Shown piece after piece: positions 19,301-28,462 of a DNA stretch of 64,000 nt. This DNA is from Segetibacter sp. 3557_3 (GTDB taxonomy: Bacteria; Bacteroidota; Bacteroidia; Chitinophagales; Chitinophagaceae). The DNA is taken from NCBI RefSeq assembly GCF_004354985.1, contig NZ_SMSK01000016.1, forward strand, positions 62,001 to 126,000, read 5' to 3'. The notes beneath the pieces were generated by a model. It was not told the DNA's origin, did no database searches, and was given only the letters and a program-made list of their open reading frames with translations. Both the position numbers and the translations under genes were made by a program. How positions within the stretch are numbered: position 1 is the stretch's first letter; every line of letters starts with the position of its first letter.

Positions 19301-19613
19301 TCATTTCTTCTCAGGTGGTATGGGGCCTGGTGGGGTTAACGAAGGTTCAGTATTGGATGCTACCGTCCTCCGCTTGCGCGAAATATCACTTGCTTACGAC
19401 CTTCCCAAGAGCCTGCTACAAAAAACACCATTTGGAGCAGCAACCATTTCATTAAGCGGAAGGAACCTGTGGTACAATGCACCCCACTTTCCAAAGTATA
19501 CCAACTTCGATCCCGAAGTCAGCTCGCTCGGTGTGGGCAACTCACAGGGCTACGACAACCTTGCCGTTCCAACCACCAGGCGTTTTGGTGTAAACCTGCG
19601 GTTTAGTTTTTAA
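16359..19613 (+). CDS. SusC/RagA-type TonB-linked outer-membrane transporter
   Basis: 1084 residues. A signal peptide (1 to about 20) is followed by a carboxypeptidase-like regulatory domain (about 24-98; ISGQVTSQQDG, DKQGRYKL), a TonB-box-like stretch (NVIVTA, 104-109), the plug domain (about 115-240, with TIRGNSSL, PLFVVDGVP and ALYGSRAANGAI) and a long beta-barrel ending in the terminal aromatic residue of RFGVNLRFSF. Function: energy-dependent import of large substrates across the outer membrane together with the SusD lipoprotein encoded 34 bases downstream. Downstream genes for a propeller protein and a metallocarboxypeptidase suggest peptides rather than glycans. No extra N-terminal signalling domain is present, so control by a FecI/FecR-type sigma factor is not indicated. 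Confidence 0.95.
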   Translation: MMRFYLVIIIILSTRFIAVSQTRIISGQVTSQQDGSFLPGVSIVVKGLSKGTTTDKQGRYKLAVADNAMVLVFSNIGYGSQEVPIATTPVMDIKLAESSTTLSNVIVTAAGIKRQKNKLGYAVTTLNADELAQKSEPDPIRSLSGKVAGVNIQGSGGVAGGGTNITIRGNSSLGNNNQPLFVVDGVPFDNSSFANAGAASVGGAGVTNRAFDIDPNNVQSMTVLKGAAAAALYGSRAANGAIIITTKSGKKQSRKGTEITYSTSYSFENVSGLPEYQTRYGQGTNNDYRHGVYASWGQPFPGVKSILPSRETIPHQLTRQFSAAVFPQLYEADGITPIQVPYRSYAEENTKNFFRTGSVLENAISISSGSEKGNFTAGISRTDNNGVVPGNSISRTSINVGGNIKLENKFYASGSINYVMTNQKSPPIGGTTGSIMSALMYAPTSYDLTNNPYESPIDGSNVYDYTGLDNPYWSVKHSPTTSDVDRYYGNFVIGFDPLPWLNIQNTAGFNAYTDRRLSVRGKGGSAYPNGSITSDDIYRQELDNTVLATISRSINSDISVRAIVGNNINQRLTSRKVFYGDNIIVAGLNSINNTSSITPVSLQNNRNILKQRFYAFFTDITLEYKNYLTLNLVGRNDISSTLPPDNRSYLYGGANASFIFTQAFDMPKTWLSFGKVRAGYTQVGNEATAYQTLNVFPVNATLGAGTGAGAVGTPFIPAGGTSTNIVTQSDLLANATLKPEFITELELGTELQFLNGRLGLDVTYYNKKSTSQIFQVSAAPSTGFRTQILNLGMATNKGIEVGLTANPIRSRQGFNWKINANFTRNRNVINDLGGYQSFSYGGANGTSSIHVVGQPYGLILGTAYARDEEGNILIDPNTGKPLTSGSLLPIGNPNPDFVLGLTNTFSYRNLSLNILFDWKQGGDLFSSTVGNMISRGVTRDTEDREFIIVAPGILGDINTLTPLLDARGNKMQNNVGMTYEDHFFSGGMGPGGVNEGSVLDATVLRLREISLAYDLPKSLLQKTPFGAATISLSGRNLWYNAPHFPKYTNFDPEVSSLGVGNSQGYDNLAVPTTRRFGVNLRFSF

Positions 19614-19647
19614 CCTCCTGCACTAACACTTTTAACTCCCTACAATT

Positions 19648-21243
19648 ATGCTATATAAAAACATAAAGCTTTTAACCCTTTTTAGTTGCATGCTATTGTT
19701 GACGGCATCATGCAAAAAGTTTATCGACATCAACGATGATCCCAATAACCTGACTACGGCGCAGTTGAGTTTGTTGTTGCCTTCAACGGAGATATCTATG
19801 GTCGGCAATATGTACCAGCTCAACAGCGGAGCCGCAACCATCGTACAGCATACCATCTTTTCTTCGGGGTTAAGTCGCTACCAACAAACAGGCACCAGCT
19901 TCGACGATTCGTGGGATGGCTTTTATACCCAAACCTTTATCGACATCGAAAGCCTGATTAAACAAGGTACTAGCCAACAGCAATGGGGATACGTTGCTAT
20001 CGCCAAACTGGAGAAGGCTTATCTGTATAGTTTGATGGTTGATATGTGGGGTAGTGTGCCTTATAACAGTGCAAGTATGGGTGCTGAAAACAGGAGCCCC
20101 GTTTTCGAAGAAGGCGCAGCCATCTACGACAGACTTTTTGTACTGATAGATGAAGCAATTGCTGATGCCGGTAAAGTTGCAGGTACGGGCCTAACACCGG
20201 CCAGTGCCGATGTGATCTATGGGGGCAGTAAAGATTTATGGATCAAAATGGCAAATGCTTTGAAGCTTAAACTTTTCAACCAGGTACGACTGGTTGATCC
20301 TGCAAAATCAGCGGCAGGCATTAAGGCATTATTAACGGCTAACCTTATTAATGCAAATAGTGCCGACTTTACCTTCAGGTTTGGCTCATCGCAAAATCCC
20401 AACAACCGCCATCCCTGGCACCGTTCGGAATACCAGGCCGGTAAAACATTTTATGTCAGCCAGTCTTTTTCCGACATGTTGTTCGCTAACGACGATCCAA
20501 GATTACGGTATTTCATCTATCGTCAACATGCAACGGCAGGTTTAAACAATGCCGTAAATAGCAATGGCTATTATGGCCGTAATCCCGGCGATGGCACGTC
20601 GGTTCCTGCCGACCAAACCAGGCGGTCAACCTTTGGCATTTATCCGGCCGGTGGTTTGTACGACAATGCACCCATTAACAACCTGTCTCCAGCGAATATT
20701 TTTCTCAACAATACGGGAGCAACCGGTGGTTTAAAAGTGGTGACCGTTACCGACGGTACCGGAGCCGGTATCATGCCGCTAATCACAAATGCCATGGTTC
20801 AGTTTATGCGTGCCGAAGCCGCACTGACCCTCAACACCGGTGATAATGCAAGGCAGCGTTTTATTGATGCTATTACAGCAAATCTCAACAGTATCAGTGC
20901 CTATGCAACAGCAAACGGCGGTATTCCTATGCCCGCAACTACCATCAGTGGTTTTGTTGCCAAACTGACGCAGCAATACGATGGGGCAGCAGATGACGCA
21001 AAAAGGCTTGAGCTGGTAATGACGCAGAAATACATTGCTACATATGGCAATGGTATGGAAGCCTATAACGATTTCAGAAGAACCGGTTTGCCACAGATGC
21101 GTGAGCTCCTGTCGCCTCTTAATTCCTTCCCGATGCGGCTGTACTATTCACAATCCGAATTAAGTACCAATTCCACGGTAATTGCAAATGCAAGCCAGGT
21201 GCAAACCGTACAACAAACCACCCCTGTATTCTGGGATAAATAA
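19648..21243 (+). CDS. SusD/RagB-type nutrient-binding outer-membrane lipoprotein
   Basis: 531 residues. Lipoprotein signal with the lipobox Cys in LLTASCKKF, followed by the NDDPNNL segment typical of the SusD-like_2 subfamily. The remainder is helix-rich with TPR-like units (KLEKAYLYSLMVDMWGSVPY) and the characteristic C-terminal EAYNDFRRTGLP motif. It sits as a lid on the SusC-type barrel and captures substrate at the cell surface. The 34-base spacing after the susC-like gene implies one transcript. Confidence 0.95.
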   Translation: MLYKNIKLLTLFSCMLLLTASCKKFIDINDDPNNLTTAQLSLLLPSTEISMVGNMYQLNSGAATIVQHTIFSSGLSRYQQTGTSFDDSWDGFYTQTFIDIESLIKQGTSQQQWGYVAIAKLEKAYLYSLMVDMWGSVPYNSASMGAENRSPVFEEGAAIYDRLFVLIDEAIADAGKVAGTGLTPASADVIYGGSKDLWIKMANALKLKLFNQVRLVDPAKSAAGIKALLTANLINANSADFTFRFGSSQNPNNRHPWHRSEYQAGKTFYVSQSFSDMLFANDDPRLRYFIYRQHATAGLNNAVNSNGYYGRNPGDGTSVPADQTRRSTFGIYPAGGLYDNAPINNLSPANIFLNNTGATGGLKVVTVTDGTGAGIMPLITNAMVQFMRAEAALTLNTGDNARQRFIDAITANLNSISAYATANGGIPMPATTISGFVAKLTQQYDGAADDAKRLELVMTQKYIATYGNGMEAYNDFRRTGLPQMRELLSPLNSFPMRLYYSQSELSTNSTVIANASQVQTVQQTTPVFWDK

Positions 21244-21315
21244 ACCTTTAAGCACAACTTGATTACTGAGGTCAGGGATCACTCAACAAATAATTACAAA
21301 CATCAATCACTTCTT

Positions 21316-21938
21316 ATGAATCGTTTTTTGCTCTTCGTCACCGCCCTGTTAACAGTGGTACTAAACTCCTGCTCCGAAAAGGAGTACGAATGGGAAACTA
21401 TACGTATACCGCCGTTCCTATCGTGGAGGTAAATACCGCAAAATCTGCACTGCCAACTTACGCAGCGGCAAAAACATCTTTCTTCAATCTGAAAGATCCC
21501 AATGTAGCCAATCAGCAATTCGAGTTTACGTTGAACTGGGAGGGTTTCGGGAGAAGAACGGTGACATCAATCGACGTATATGTGAGCTTCAACAAAAAAG
21601 AAGCGAGTGCGCCAGCATACCCGATTGTTATCAGTACCCCCGGCAATGAATATCCCAACATCTTTCAGTTCCCGTTGCCCAGCATTGTGCGCTCTACCGA
21701 CAAGTTCTACGAAACGGCTACAACCTTTCCCAAAAAATATACATTTACAGCCGCACAGTTAGCAGCTCTTGTCGGGGTAAGTTTGAATGGGATCGAAGTA
21801 AATGATTATATCTTATTCAAGTTTATGGTAACGCTTGAAGATGGGCATAAAATCGCAACATTTTTCAACAACGTTTGCGATGAGTCGAGAGGAGAACCCG
21901 GTGATTGCAGGGTAGGGGTACGCTTCAAAAATCAATAA
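21316..21938 (+). pseudogene. Accessory lipoprotein of the SusCD locus, split by an apparent -1 frameshift
   Basis: The frame from the ATG at 21316 encodes a good lipoprotein signal (MNRFLLFVTALLTVVLNSCS, lipid Cys at 19) and then EKEYEWE, but stops at 21432. The rest of the protein continues in the frame of 21390-21938 (NYTYTAVPIVEVN and 160 more residues). One additional A in the GGGAAAC at 21392-21398 would join the two parts smoothly as WENYTYT. Such lipoproteins, commonly the third gene of Bacteroidota SusCD operons, have a beta-sandwich fold and probably bind ligand at the surface. The shift may be a real mutation, an assembly error or, less likely, recoding. Without the first frame the product would lack export. 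Confidence 0.75.
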
Positions 21939-21997
21939 TCCTGCTTAAACTACCATCAACTCTATAACATGCTTCCATAATCATTTATCTGAAATCT

Positions 21998-24900
21998 ATG
22001 AAGATGAACAATACCGATATGAACAACAACAAACACTCAATTTATAAAGCGCACATGAGAAAAATCCTACGCCTTGCTTTATGCTTCACCGGAATGCTTC
22101 ACCTTGTTTACTCACCGGCCGGTCCCTTATATGCACAGGACTCCAATGGGCCGGCGGCAGATAAAAAGGTGAGCACTTCCGCAGGTGCACCGCCCGCTGC
22201 GAATGCGAATGCATCCGTTCTAAAATCCATGCAGTGGCGACTGATTGGTCCATACAGGGGAGGCCGTTCCGTTGCCGTAGCAGGTCACCCAACTGAAAAG
22301 AATACTTTTTACATGGGTACAACCGGTGGTGGTGTATGGAAAACAACCGACGGCGGTAAAGCCTGGCAGAATGTTTCCGATGGGTTCTTTAAAACGGGAT
22401 CCGTTGGTGCAGTTGCCGTTTCCACATCCAATCCCGAGGTGATTTATGTAGGCATGGGCGAGCATACCCTTCGCGGAAATACCTCGCACGGCGATGGTGT
22501 TTACAAGTCGACAAATGGTGGTAAAACATGGGACTATACGGGGCTCAAAAACACCTATCATATCGGTTCTGTAATAGTCCATCCAAGGAACCCCGACATC
22601 GTTTACGTTGCAGCGATTGGCCATGCATTTGGTGCAAACGAGGATCGTGGTGTATTCCGTACCAAAGATGGCGGTAAAACGTGGAAAAAGGTTCTGTACA
22701 AGAGTCCTGATGTGGGTGCCATTGATATGAGTATGGATCCAACAAATCCCGATGTATTGTATGCCTCTACATTCGAGTTCCGCAGGTTCGAGTGGGGTGT
22801 TCGCAGTTCAGGACCCGGTGCCGGCATCCATAAGTCGATGGATGGTGGCGAAACGTGGACCGACATTACGCTTAACCCGGGGCTTCCAACCGGTAAAAAC
22901 CGCGGTAGAATAGGTCTTGCTGTATCGCCCGCAAAACCCGATCGTGTTTGGGCGATCATCGAAGCAGAAAACAACCAGACAGGCATCTACCGTACCGACG
23001 ATTCGGGTGCACACTGGCAATTGGTTAGCCAGTTTGCCGAAGTACATCAACGCCCCTGGTATTACCATAGTCTTACCGCCGATCCCAAAGACAGCTCTAC
23101 GCTTTGGGTAATGAATATTGGTTTTTGGAAGTCGACCGATGGTGGTAAGAAGTTTACCAGTGTGGCAACACCACACGGCGACAATCATCAACTATGGATC
23201 GATCCTGCCGATAACACAAGGATGATCGAAGCCAACGACGGAGGTGCCACCGTAACCTTTGATGGCGGCAAATCGTGGTCATCGATTTATAACCAGCCCA
23301 CAGCTCAAATGTATCATGTGATCGCCGACAATAAGTTCCCTTACCGGGTGTATGGCTCACAGCAGGATAACTCCACCATTTCCGTTCCAATGCGTTCCGA
23401 TAATGGAGCAATATATCCTGATGACCTGTATTCCATTGGTGGTGGTGAGTCCGGTTACATAGCGTTTGATAAAAATAATCCTAAACTCATCTTCGCTGCA
23501 AACCATCACTGGATCACAAAGCTCAATATGGAGTCTAACCAGATCTCCGATGTGTCTGTTGTTCCGGAGGATAATTATGGCTACGGTTCGGCCGACATCA
23601 AGTACCGTTTTCAATGGACCTTTCCCATCATTGTATCGCCGCACAACAGCAACGTGCTTTATGCTACATCCTCGTACGTGCATCGTTCACTCGACCAGGG
23701 CAACAGCTGGGAGGTGATCAGTCCGAACCTCACACGATCCGAACCACGTACGCTTGAAAAAACACCTACCCGCGATAACCCGGAGATTGGCCCTGACTGG
23801 GGACCGGTGGTAAGGGACAATACCGGGGTTGAATGGTACGGAACCATCTTTGCATTTGCCGAGTCGCCAATAAAGGCCGGTGTGCTTTGGTCGGGTTCCG
23901 ACGATGGTTTTATCCAGTTGTCGCTCGACAACGGTAAAACATGGAAAAACGTTTCACCCAAAGGTATTCCTGAGTTTTCGCGTATGAGTATTATTGATGC
24001 TTCGAGCCACGATCCCGCGACTGCGTATGTTGCCGCTATTCGTTATAAGCAAGACGACTTTCATCCATACATCTACAAAACAAGCGACTATGGTAAAACC
24101 TGGAAGAAGATCACCAACGGTATTCCTGAAGATGAGTTTACCCGCGTAGTTCGTGAAGACCCTAAAACTAAAGGTTTGTTATATGCCGGTACAGAAAAAG
24201 GAATTTATGTATCGTTCAACGATGGTGAAAACTGGGAGTCGTTACAAATGAATCTGCCCGTTGTACCCATTCACGACCTTGCGATACAGGATAACAGCCT
24301 TGTTGCAGCAACCCATGGCCGTTCGTTCTGGGTGCTCGATAACCTGTCTACATTAGGGCAAATGAATGGGGATGTACAAAATGCCCCCGTGTTCTTATTC
24401 AAACCCGCACCTACCGTCAGGTACCGCGGAGGCGGCAAGCGGTCGGTGATTGGTTTTGAAGGTGCGGCACCACAGAACGTAGGTCAGAACCCGGCGTCGG
24501 GTGTTACCGTGCAATACTATCTAAAAGAGAAACCGAGGGGAGAGGTTTCCATGGAGTTTTTGGATGCATCGGGTAAAGTGATAAAGTCGTACAAAACCAA
24601 ACCCGACACTACAGCAAGTATCTCCGATTCGGCTGTAAAGGCAAGAGAGGTGGAAATGCGTGTGCCCTTGAGGCGGGGCGCCCGTCGCGATCTTTTCCTT
24701 ACCGCACAACAGGGTGGAAATAAGTTTGTATGGGACGACATGCGTTACCAGGATCCCGAGGCACTGGAGGGTGTGGTTACACACGGTGCTGCAAGAGGGC
24801 CACTTATCATACCCGGTAAATACAAGGTTCGCCTCACCGTTGATGGCAAAACCATCACCGAGGACTTCGAGGTGGTGAAAGATCCGCGCATCCCGATGAC

Positions 24901-25297
24901 CGCCGCTGAGTTCAAAGAACAATATGAACTGTTGTTGAAAATAGGCGATAAGGTGACTGCCCTTCGCACAGCAGTAAAAGACATTCGTAAGATGAGGTTA
25001 CAGCTGGATAGCACCAAAGCCGATAAAGCTACAGATGCTTTACGCGAAAGGTTGTTGCGCATCGAAGACGAACTGATACAGGTTAAGGCAAAGGCAAACC
25101 AGGACCTTACTAACTATCCGGTTAAGCTGGATACCAAGCTCATATCGCTTGCGAACTTTGTTGAGTCGGGCGATGTAAAACCTGCAATGCAGCATAAGCA
25201 AAAGTTCGTTGAACTTTCCGAAAAACTCACCATGCAATTACAAAAGCTGGATGAGGTAAAAAAGGTGATGCCTGCAAGACCCAAACGTGGCTTCTGA
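21998..25297 (+). CDS. VPS10/sortilin-like BNR-repeat propeller protein, secreted
   Basis: 1099 residues. Repeated Asp-box/BNR motifs of the type KTTDGGKAWQNV, KSTNGGKTWDY, RTKDGGKTWKKV and LDNGKTWKNV run from about 75 to 770 and indicate two multi-bladed beta-propellers, as in sortilin/VPS10-like and xyloglucanase-like proteins. A C-terminal region (about 850-1090) has a beta domain followed by a helical segment rich in Lys and Leu. The signal peptide begins best at the internal Met of 22055 (MRKILRLALCFTG); the ATG at 21998 adds 19 polar residues. Predicted location: cell surface or periplasm. It follows the SusCD genes by 59 bases and probably belongs to the same transcript. Enzymatic activity is not evident. 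Confidence 0.85.
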   Translation: MKMNNTDMNNNKHSIYKAHMRKILRLALCFTGMLHLVYSPAGPLYAQDSNGPAADKKVSTSAGAPPAANANASVLKSMQWRLIGPYRGGRSVAVAGHPTEKNTFYMGTTGGGVWKTTDGGKAWQNVSDGFFKTGSVGAVAVSTSNPEVIYVGMGEHTLRGNTSHGDGVYKSTNGGKTWDYTGLKNTYHIGSVIVHPRNPDIVYVAAIGHAFGANEDRGVFRTKDGGKTWKKVLYKSPDVGAIDMSMDPTNPDVLYASTFEFRRFEWGVRSSGPGAGIHKSMDGGETWTDITLNPGLPTGKNRGRIGLAVSPAKPDRVWAIIEAENNQTGIYRTDDSGAHWQLVSQFAEVHQRPWYYHSLTADPKDSSTLWVMNIGFWKSTDGGKKFTSVATPHGDNHQLWIDPADNTRMIEANDGGATVTFDGGKSWSSIYNQPTAQMYHVIADNKFPYRVYGSQQDNSTISVPMRSDNGAIYPDDLYSIGGGESGYIAFDKNNPKLIFAANHHWITKLNMESNQISDVSVVPEDNYGYGSADIKYRFQWTFPIIVSPHNSNVLYATSSYVHRSLDQGNSWEVISPNLTRSEPRTLEKTPTRDNPEIGPDWGPVVRDNTGVEWYGTIFAFAESPIKAGVLWSGSDDGFIQLSLDNGKTWKNVSPKGIPEFSRMSIIDASSHDPATAYVAAIRYKQDDFHPYIYKTSDYGKTWKKITNGIPEDEFTRVVREDPKTKGLLYAGTEKGIYVSFNDGENWESLQMNLPVVPIHDLAIQDNSLVAATHGRSFWVLDNLSTLGQMNGDVQNAPVFLFKPAPTVRYRGGGKRSVIGFEGAAPQNVGQNPASGVTVQYYLKEKPRGEVSMEFLDASGKVIKSYKTKPDTTASISDSAVKAREVEMRVPLRRGARRDLFLTAQQGGNKFVWDDMRYQDPEALEGVVTHGAARGPLIIPGKYKVRLTVDGKTITEDFEVVKDPRIPMTAAEFKEQYELLLKIGDKVTALRTAVKDIRKMRLQLDSTKADKATDALRERLLRIEDELIQVKAKANQDLTNYPVKLDTKLISLANFVESGDVKPAMQHKQKFVELSEKLTMQLQKLDEVKKVMPARPKRGF

Positions 25298-25365
25298 TTA
25301 CTGCAGCCTGGGCTGCCAATGCCCTGATCACATTAGCAATGATTCTACCAATTTAGTTTTTAATT

Positions 25366-25475
25366 TGGGCGTTCCCCCCAACTTGGGTTGGGGGTCGGGC
25401 TTTTCACTGCAAGTCCTCGTGGCCACGCCTTAAAGCGTGGCCACTCCGGGCTTTCCGTTTCAATCCCTAACGCAA
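25366..25475. repeat. Structured GC-rich element with two perfect hairpins
   Basis: This stands out in base composition. Hairpin 1: CCCCCAAC (25375-25382), loop TTGG, GTTGGGGG (25387-25394). Hairpin 2: GTGGCCACGC (25419-25428), loop CTTAAA, GCGTGGCCAC (25435-25444). Between and after them are the related phrases TCGGGCTTTTCACTGCAAGTCC and CCGGGCTTTCCGTTTCAATCCC. The layout resembles dispersed structured repeats (REP-like) that I recall from many Bacteroidota intergenic regions, but I cannot confirm the family here. Confidence 0.65.
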
Positions 25476-25587
25476 CGTTTGTGCACAACATTACCTCGCG
25501 ATATTTCAGACGCGTTTACGTAGAACCATTGTTCTCCATAGAACCGGTTCGTTAAGCTTCTTTGTAAACGTAGCTGCGCAGTGTTAT

Positions 25588-25656
25588 GTCGCACAAGAGT
25601 GCGACGCAACGATGCTACATTGGAAATACTATCGCCTGGCCCAAAAAGTTACTAAG
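25588..25656. repeat. Dispersed intergenic repeat, copy 1 (GTGCGACGCAACGATG type)
   Basis: A perfect hairpin GTCGCAC-AAGA-GTGCGAC (25588-25605) is followed by GCAACGATGCTAC and, 26 bases on, by TGGCCCAAAAA. The same sequence order occurs at 59749-59803, and a variant with a longer GC-rich insert is at 35243-35314. Confidence 0.6.
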
Positions 25657-25696
25657 CCGTGACGGCAATATTCTCTAATCTAAAATTACCAGGTCA

Positions 25697-28462
25697 ATGA
25701 TCCGACTGTTATGTTTTGTGGTTCTCCTTGTTGTTGTGCAGCTGTCATCTTCTATCCGGGCACAGGATATTCCTTCTCCTAAATCGCATTTTGGTTTCGA
25801 CATCGGCGACGATTATAAACTTGCGACCTATACACAAACAGAGGCTTATTTCAAAAAACTTGCTGAAGCATCCGATCGCATCAAACTGGTCGAGATTGGC
25901 AAAACCGAAGAAGGGCGCCATCAATATATGTTGATCGTATCTGCACCCGAAACGTTGAAGAACCTCGATCATTTTAAAAGCATTTCACAAAAGCTTGCGC
26001 ATGCCGATCAACTTACCGATGCACAGGCCGGGGATCTTGCCGCAGAAGGTAAGGCCGTGGTATGGATCGATGGCGGTTTGCACGCAACGGAGGTTGTGGG
26101 TATACACCAGCTCATCGAAACCATTTACCAGGTGGTTAGCCGCAACGACCGTGAGACTGGGAACATTCTTAAAAATACCATCATCCTTTTTACTCACGCT
26201 AATCCCGATGGCCAGGAGCTGGTATCGAACTGGTACATGAGTCAACCCGACGTTAAAAAACGAAACACCAATATTCCACGGCTTTACCAGAAGTATATCG
26301 GACACGATAATAACCGCGACTTCTTTATGATGAACATGAAGGAAACCCAAAACATCACTCGCCAGCAATATGTAGAGTGGATCCCGCAGATCGTTTACAA
26401 CCATCACCAAACAGGTCCCCCCGGGTCCGTTGTTGCAGGTCCTCCATACCGCGATCCATTTAACTATGCATTCGATCCCCTTATCATCACGAGTTTAGAT
26501 GAGGTGGGCGCGGCTATGAATAACCGGTTGAACAGGGAAGGGAAACCAGGCTATACGCAACGAGCAGGTTCGGTGTTTTCTACCTGGTGGAACGGTGGCC
26601 TTCGCACGACCCCTTACTTCCACAACATGATCGGCCTGCTTACCGAGATCATTGGCAATCCAACCCCGTCAAAGATCCCGCTTGTGCCCGGCCGGTTAAT
26701 TCCCAATGGTGCAACGCCCAACCCAATCAAGCCGCAGGACTGGCATTTCAGGCAATCGATCGACTACTCGGTTTCATTGAACTATGCTGTGCTAAACTAT
26801 GCGGTAAACAATCGTGAGAACCTGCTTTATGGTATTTATAAAATGGGAAAAAATGCAATCGAAAAGGGAAGTAAAGACCACTGGTCATTTTCTCCAAAAT
26901 ACATCGATTCTATCGCCGGTGCTTTCAGGAAAGATCCGAAGAACAGCAAGGCTGGTGAAGGCACCGTTGCGGCAAGGTTAAGCCTGATGGACACCATTCC
27001 TGCAAGGTATTACGACAGTGTTTATAGCGATCGTACATTCCGCGACCCCAGGGCATATATCCTATCATCTGCACAACCTGATTTTCCAACCGCAACCCAG
27101 TTTATCAATGCACTCATCAGGTCGGGGGTGCAGGTACATACTGCCACCAGCGCGTTTAATGTCGCTGGCAAAATTTATCCTACGGGTTCATACGTGGTGA
27201 AAACAGCACAGGCGTTTCGTCCGCACATTCTCGACATGTTTGAGCCGCAGGATCATCCGAACGACTTTTTGTATCCCGGTGGCCCGCCCGTTCGCCCTTA
27301 TGACGCAGCCGGGTGGACGCTCGCCTATACCATGGGTGTACAATTCGACCGGGTGCTTGATGGTTTTGATGCACCTCTCCAAGCAATCGCTTACGGCGAG
27401 CTTCAAACACCACAGGGCAGGGTAGATGCTGGATCAGGCGCAGCGGGTTACCTGCTCGATTCGCGGGTGAACCGGGCATTTGTTGTAGTTAACGATCTGC
27501 TGGCAGGCGGGGCACCTGTATATCGCCTTGCTGCTGCTGAGGGTAAGATGAAAGCCGGGGATTTCTTTGTTCCTGCCGGCGGAAAAGCTGCGGCACTGCT
27601 TCAGAAATCGGCTGCAGGTTCTGGCATCAGCGTTACAGCTGTTTCAAAACGGCCTGCAGTTCAACTCAAAAAAGTGTCGCCATTGCGGATAGCGCTTTGG
27701 GATGTTTATGGCGGTTCGATGCCATCGGGTTGGGTGCGGTGGCTGATGGAGCAGTACCACTTTGCTGCACAAGTTGTTTATGCGCCGGAAATCAACACTG
27801 CAAATCTGGCCGCTAAATACGATGTTATTGTTTTTGTTACAGGTGCTATACCCCCATTAGGCAGGGGAGAACCAGGAAGAGGCAACTACAACCGCATGCC
27901 CAATCCGCAGGAAGTGCCGGAGGAATTTCGCCCGCACCTGGGACGATTAAATGCGGATACCACTATTCCGCAGTTGCAGAAATTTTTAACTGCGGGCGGA
28001 AGGATCGTCACCATAGGCAGCAGTACAAACCTGGCTTACCATCTAAAGCTTCCTGTTCGCCATGCACTCACCGAAGTAGTTGCAGGTGAAGAACGCACCC
28101 TGCCGGGGGAGAAATATTATATTCCCGGAAGCATTTTACGGGCAAGTATCGATAGCGTGCAGATGCCAGCCTGGGGAATGGCTTCAGCAGGCGACATATA
28201 TTTCGACGCGAGTCCTGTATTTAAGGTGGCGCCGGAGAGCATTGCCAATGGCAGTATTAAACCGCTGATGTGGTTCAGCAGCAACAAGCCGCTGCGGAGT
28301 GGCTGGGCCTGGGGACAAACGTATTTGCAGGATGGCATAGCGGCATTCTCCGCGAAAGTGGGTAAGGGAACCCTGTATGCATTTAGTCCGGAGATTACCT
28401 TTCGCGGCCAGACACATGGAACATTCAAGCTGTTGTTTAACCAGCTGTATGGATTGGAGTGA
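25697..28462 (+). CDS. M14-family zinc carboxypeptidase, secreted
   Basis: 921 residues. A signal peptide (1 to about 22, ending SSIRAQ) is followed by an M14 catalytic domain: the zinc-binding HxxE motif is in GGLHATE (about 130-135), and the later histidines are in NHHQTGPPG (about 234). The C-terminal half (from about 480) contains a class-I glutamine-amidotransferase-like fold segment (RIALWDVYGGSMPSGW) and a long stretch found in large Bacteroidota M14 relatives. Function: removal of C-terminal residues from peptides outside the cytoplasm. It lies 399 bases after the propeller gene, separated by two structured elements, so it may have its own promoter; context suggests joint action with the SusCD system in peptide use. 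Confidence 0.88.
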   Translation: MIRLLCFVVLLVVVQLSSSIRAQDIPSPKSHFGFDIGDDYKLATYTQTEAYFKKLAEASDRIKLVEIGKTEEGRHQYMLIVSAPETLKNLDHFKSISQKLAHADQLTDAQAGDLAAEGKAVVWIDGGLHATEVVGIHQLIETIYQVVSRNDRETGNILKNTIILFTHANPDGQELVSNWYMSQPDVKKRNTNIPRLYQKYIGHDNNRDFFMMNMKETQNITRQQYVEWIPQIVYNHHQTGPPGSVVAGPPYRDPFNYAFDPLIITSLDEVGAAMNNRLNREGKPGYTQRAGSVFSTWWNGGLRTTPYFHNMIGLLTEIIGNPTPSKIPLVPGRLIPNGATPNPIKPQDWHFRQSIDYSVSLNYAVLNYAVNNRENLLYGIYKMGKNAIEKGSKDHWSFSPKYIDSIAGAFRKDPKNSKAGEGTVAARLSLMDTIPARYYDSVYSDRTFRDPRAYILSSAQPDFPTATQFINALIRSGVQVHTATSAFNVAGKIYPTGSYVVKTAQAFRPHILDMFEPQDHPNDFLYPGGPPVRPYDAAGWTLAYTMGVQFDRVLDGFDAPLQAIAYGELQTPQGRVDAGSGAAGYLLDSRVNRAFVVVNDLLAGGAPVYRLAAAEGKMKAGDFFVPAGGKAAALLQKSAAGSGISVTAVSKRPAVQLKKVSPLRIALWDVYGGSMPSGWVRWLMEQYHFAAQVVYAPEINTANLAAKYDVIVFVTGAIPPLGRGEPGRGNYNRMPNPQEVPEEFRPHLGRLNADTTIPQLQKFLTAGGRIVTIGSSTNLAYHLKLPVRHALTEVVAGEERTLPGEKYYIPGSILRASIDSVQMPAWGMASAGDIYFDASPVFKVAPESIANGSIKPLMWFSSNKPLRSGWAWGQTYLQDGIAAFSAKVGKGTLYAFSPEITFRGQTHGTFKLLFNQLYGLE

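Noticed and set aside
21392-21398. Programmed -1 frameshift site (GGGAAAC)
   Set aside because: The heptamer is not in the phase needed for slippage from the signal-peptide frame (codons read TGG GAA ACT), so an indel or sequence error is more likely.
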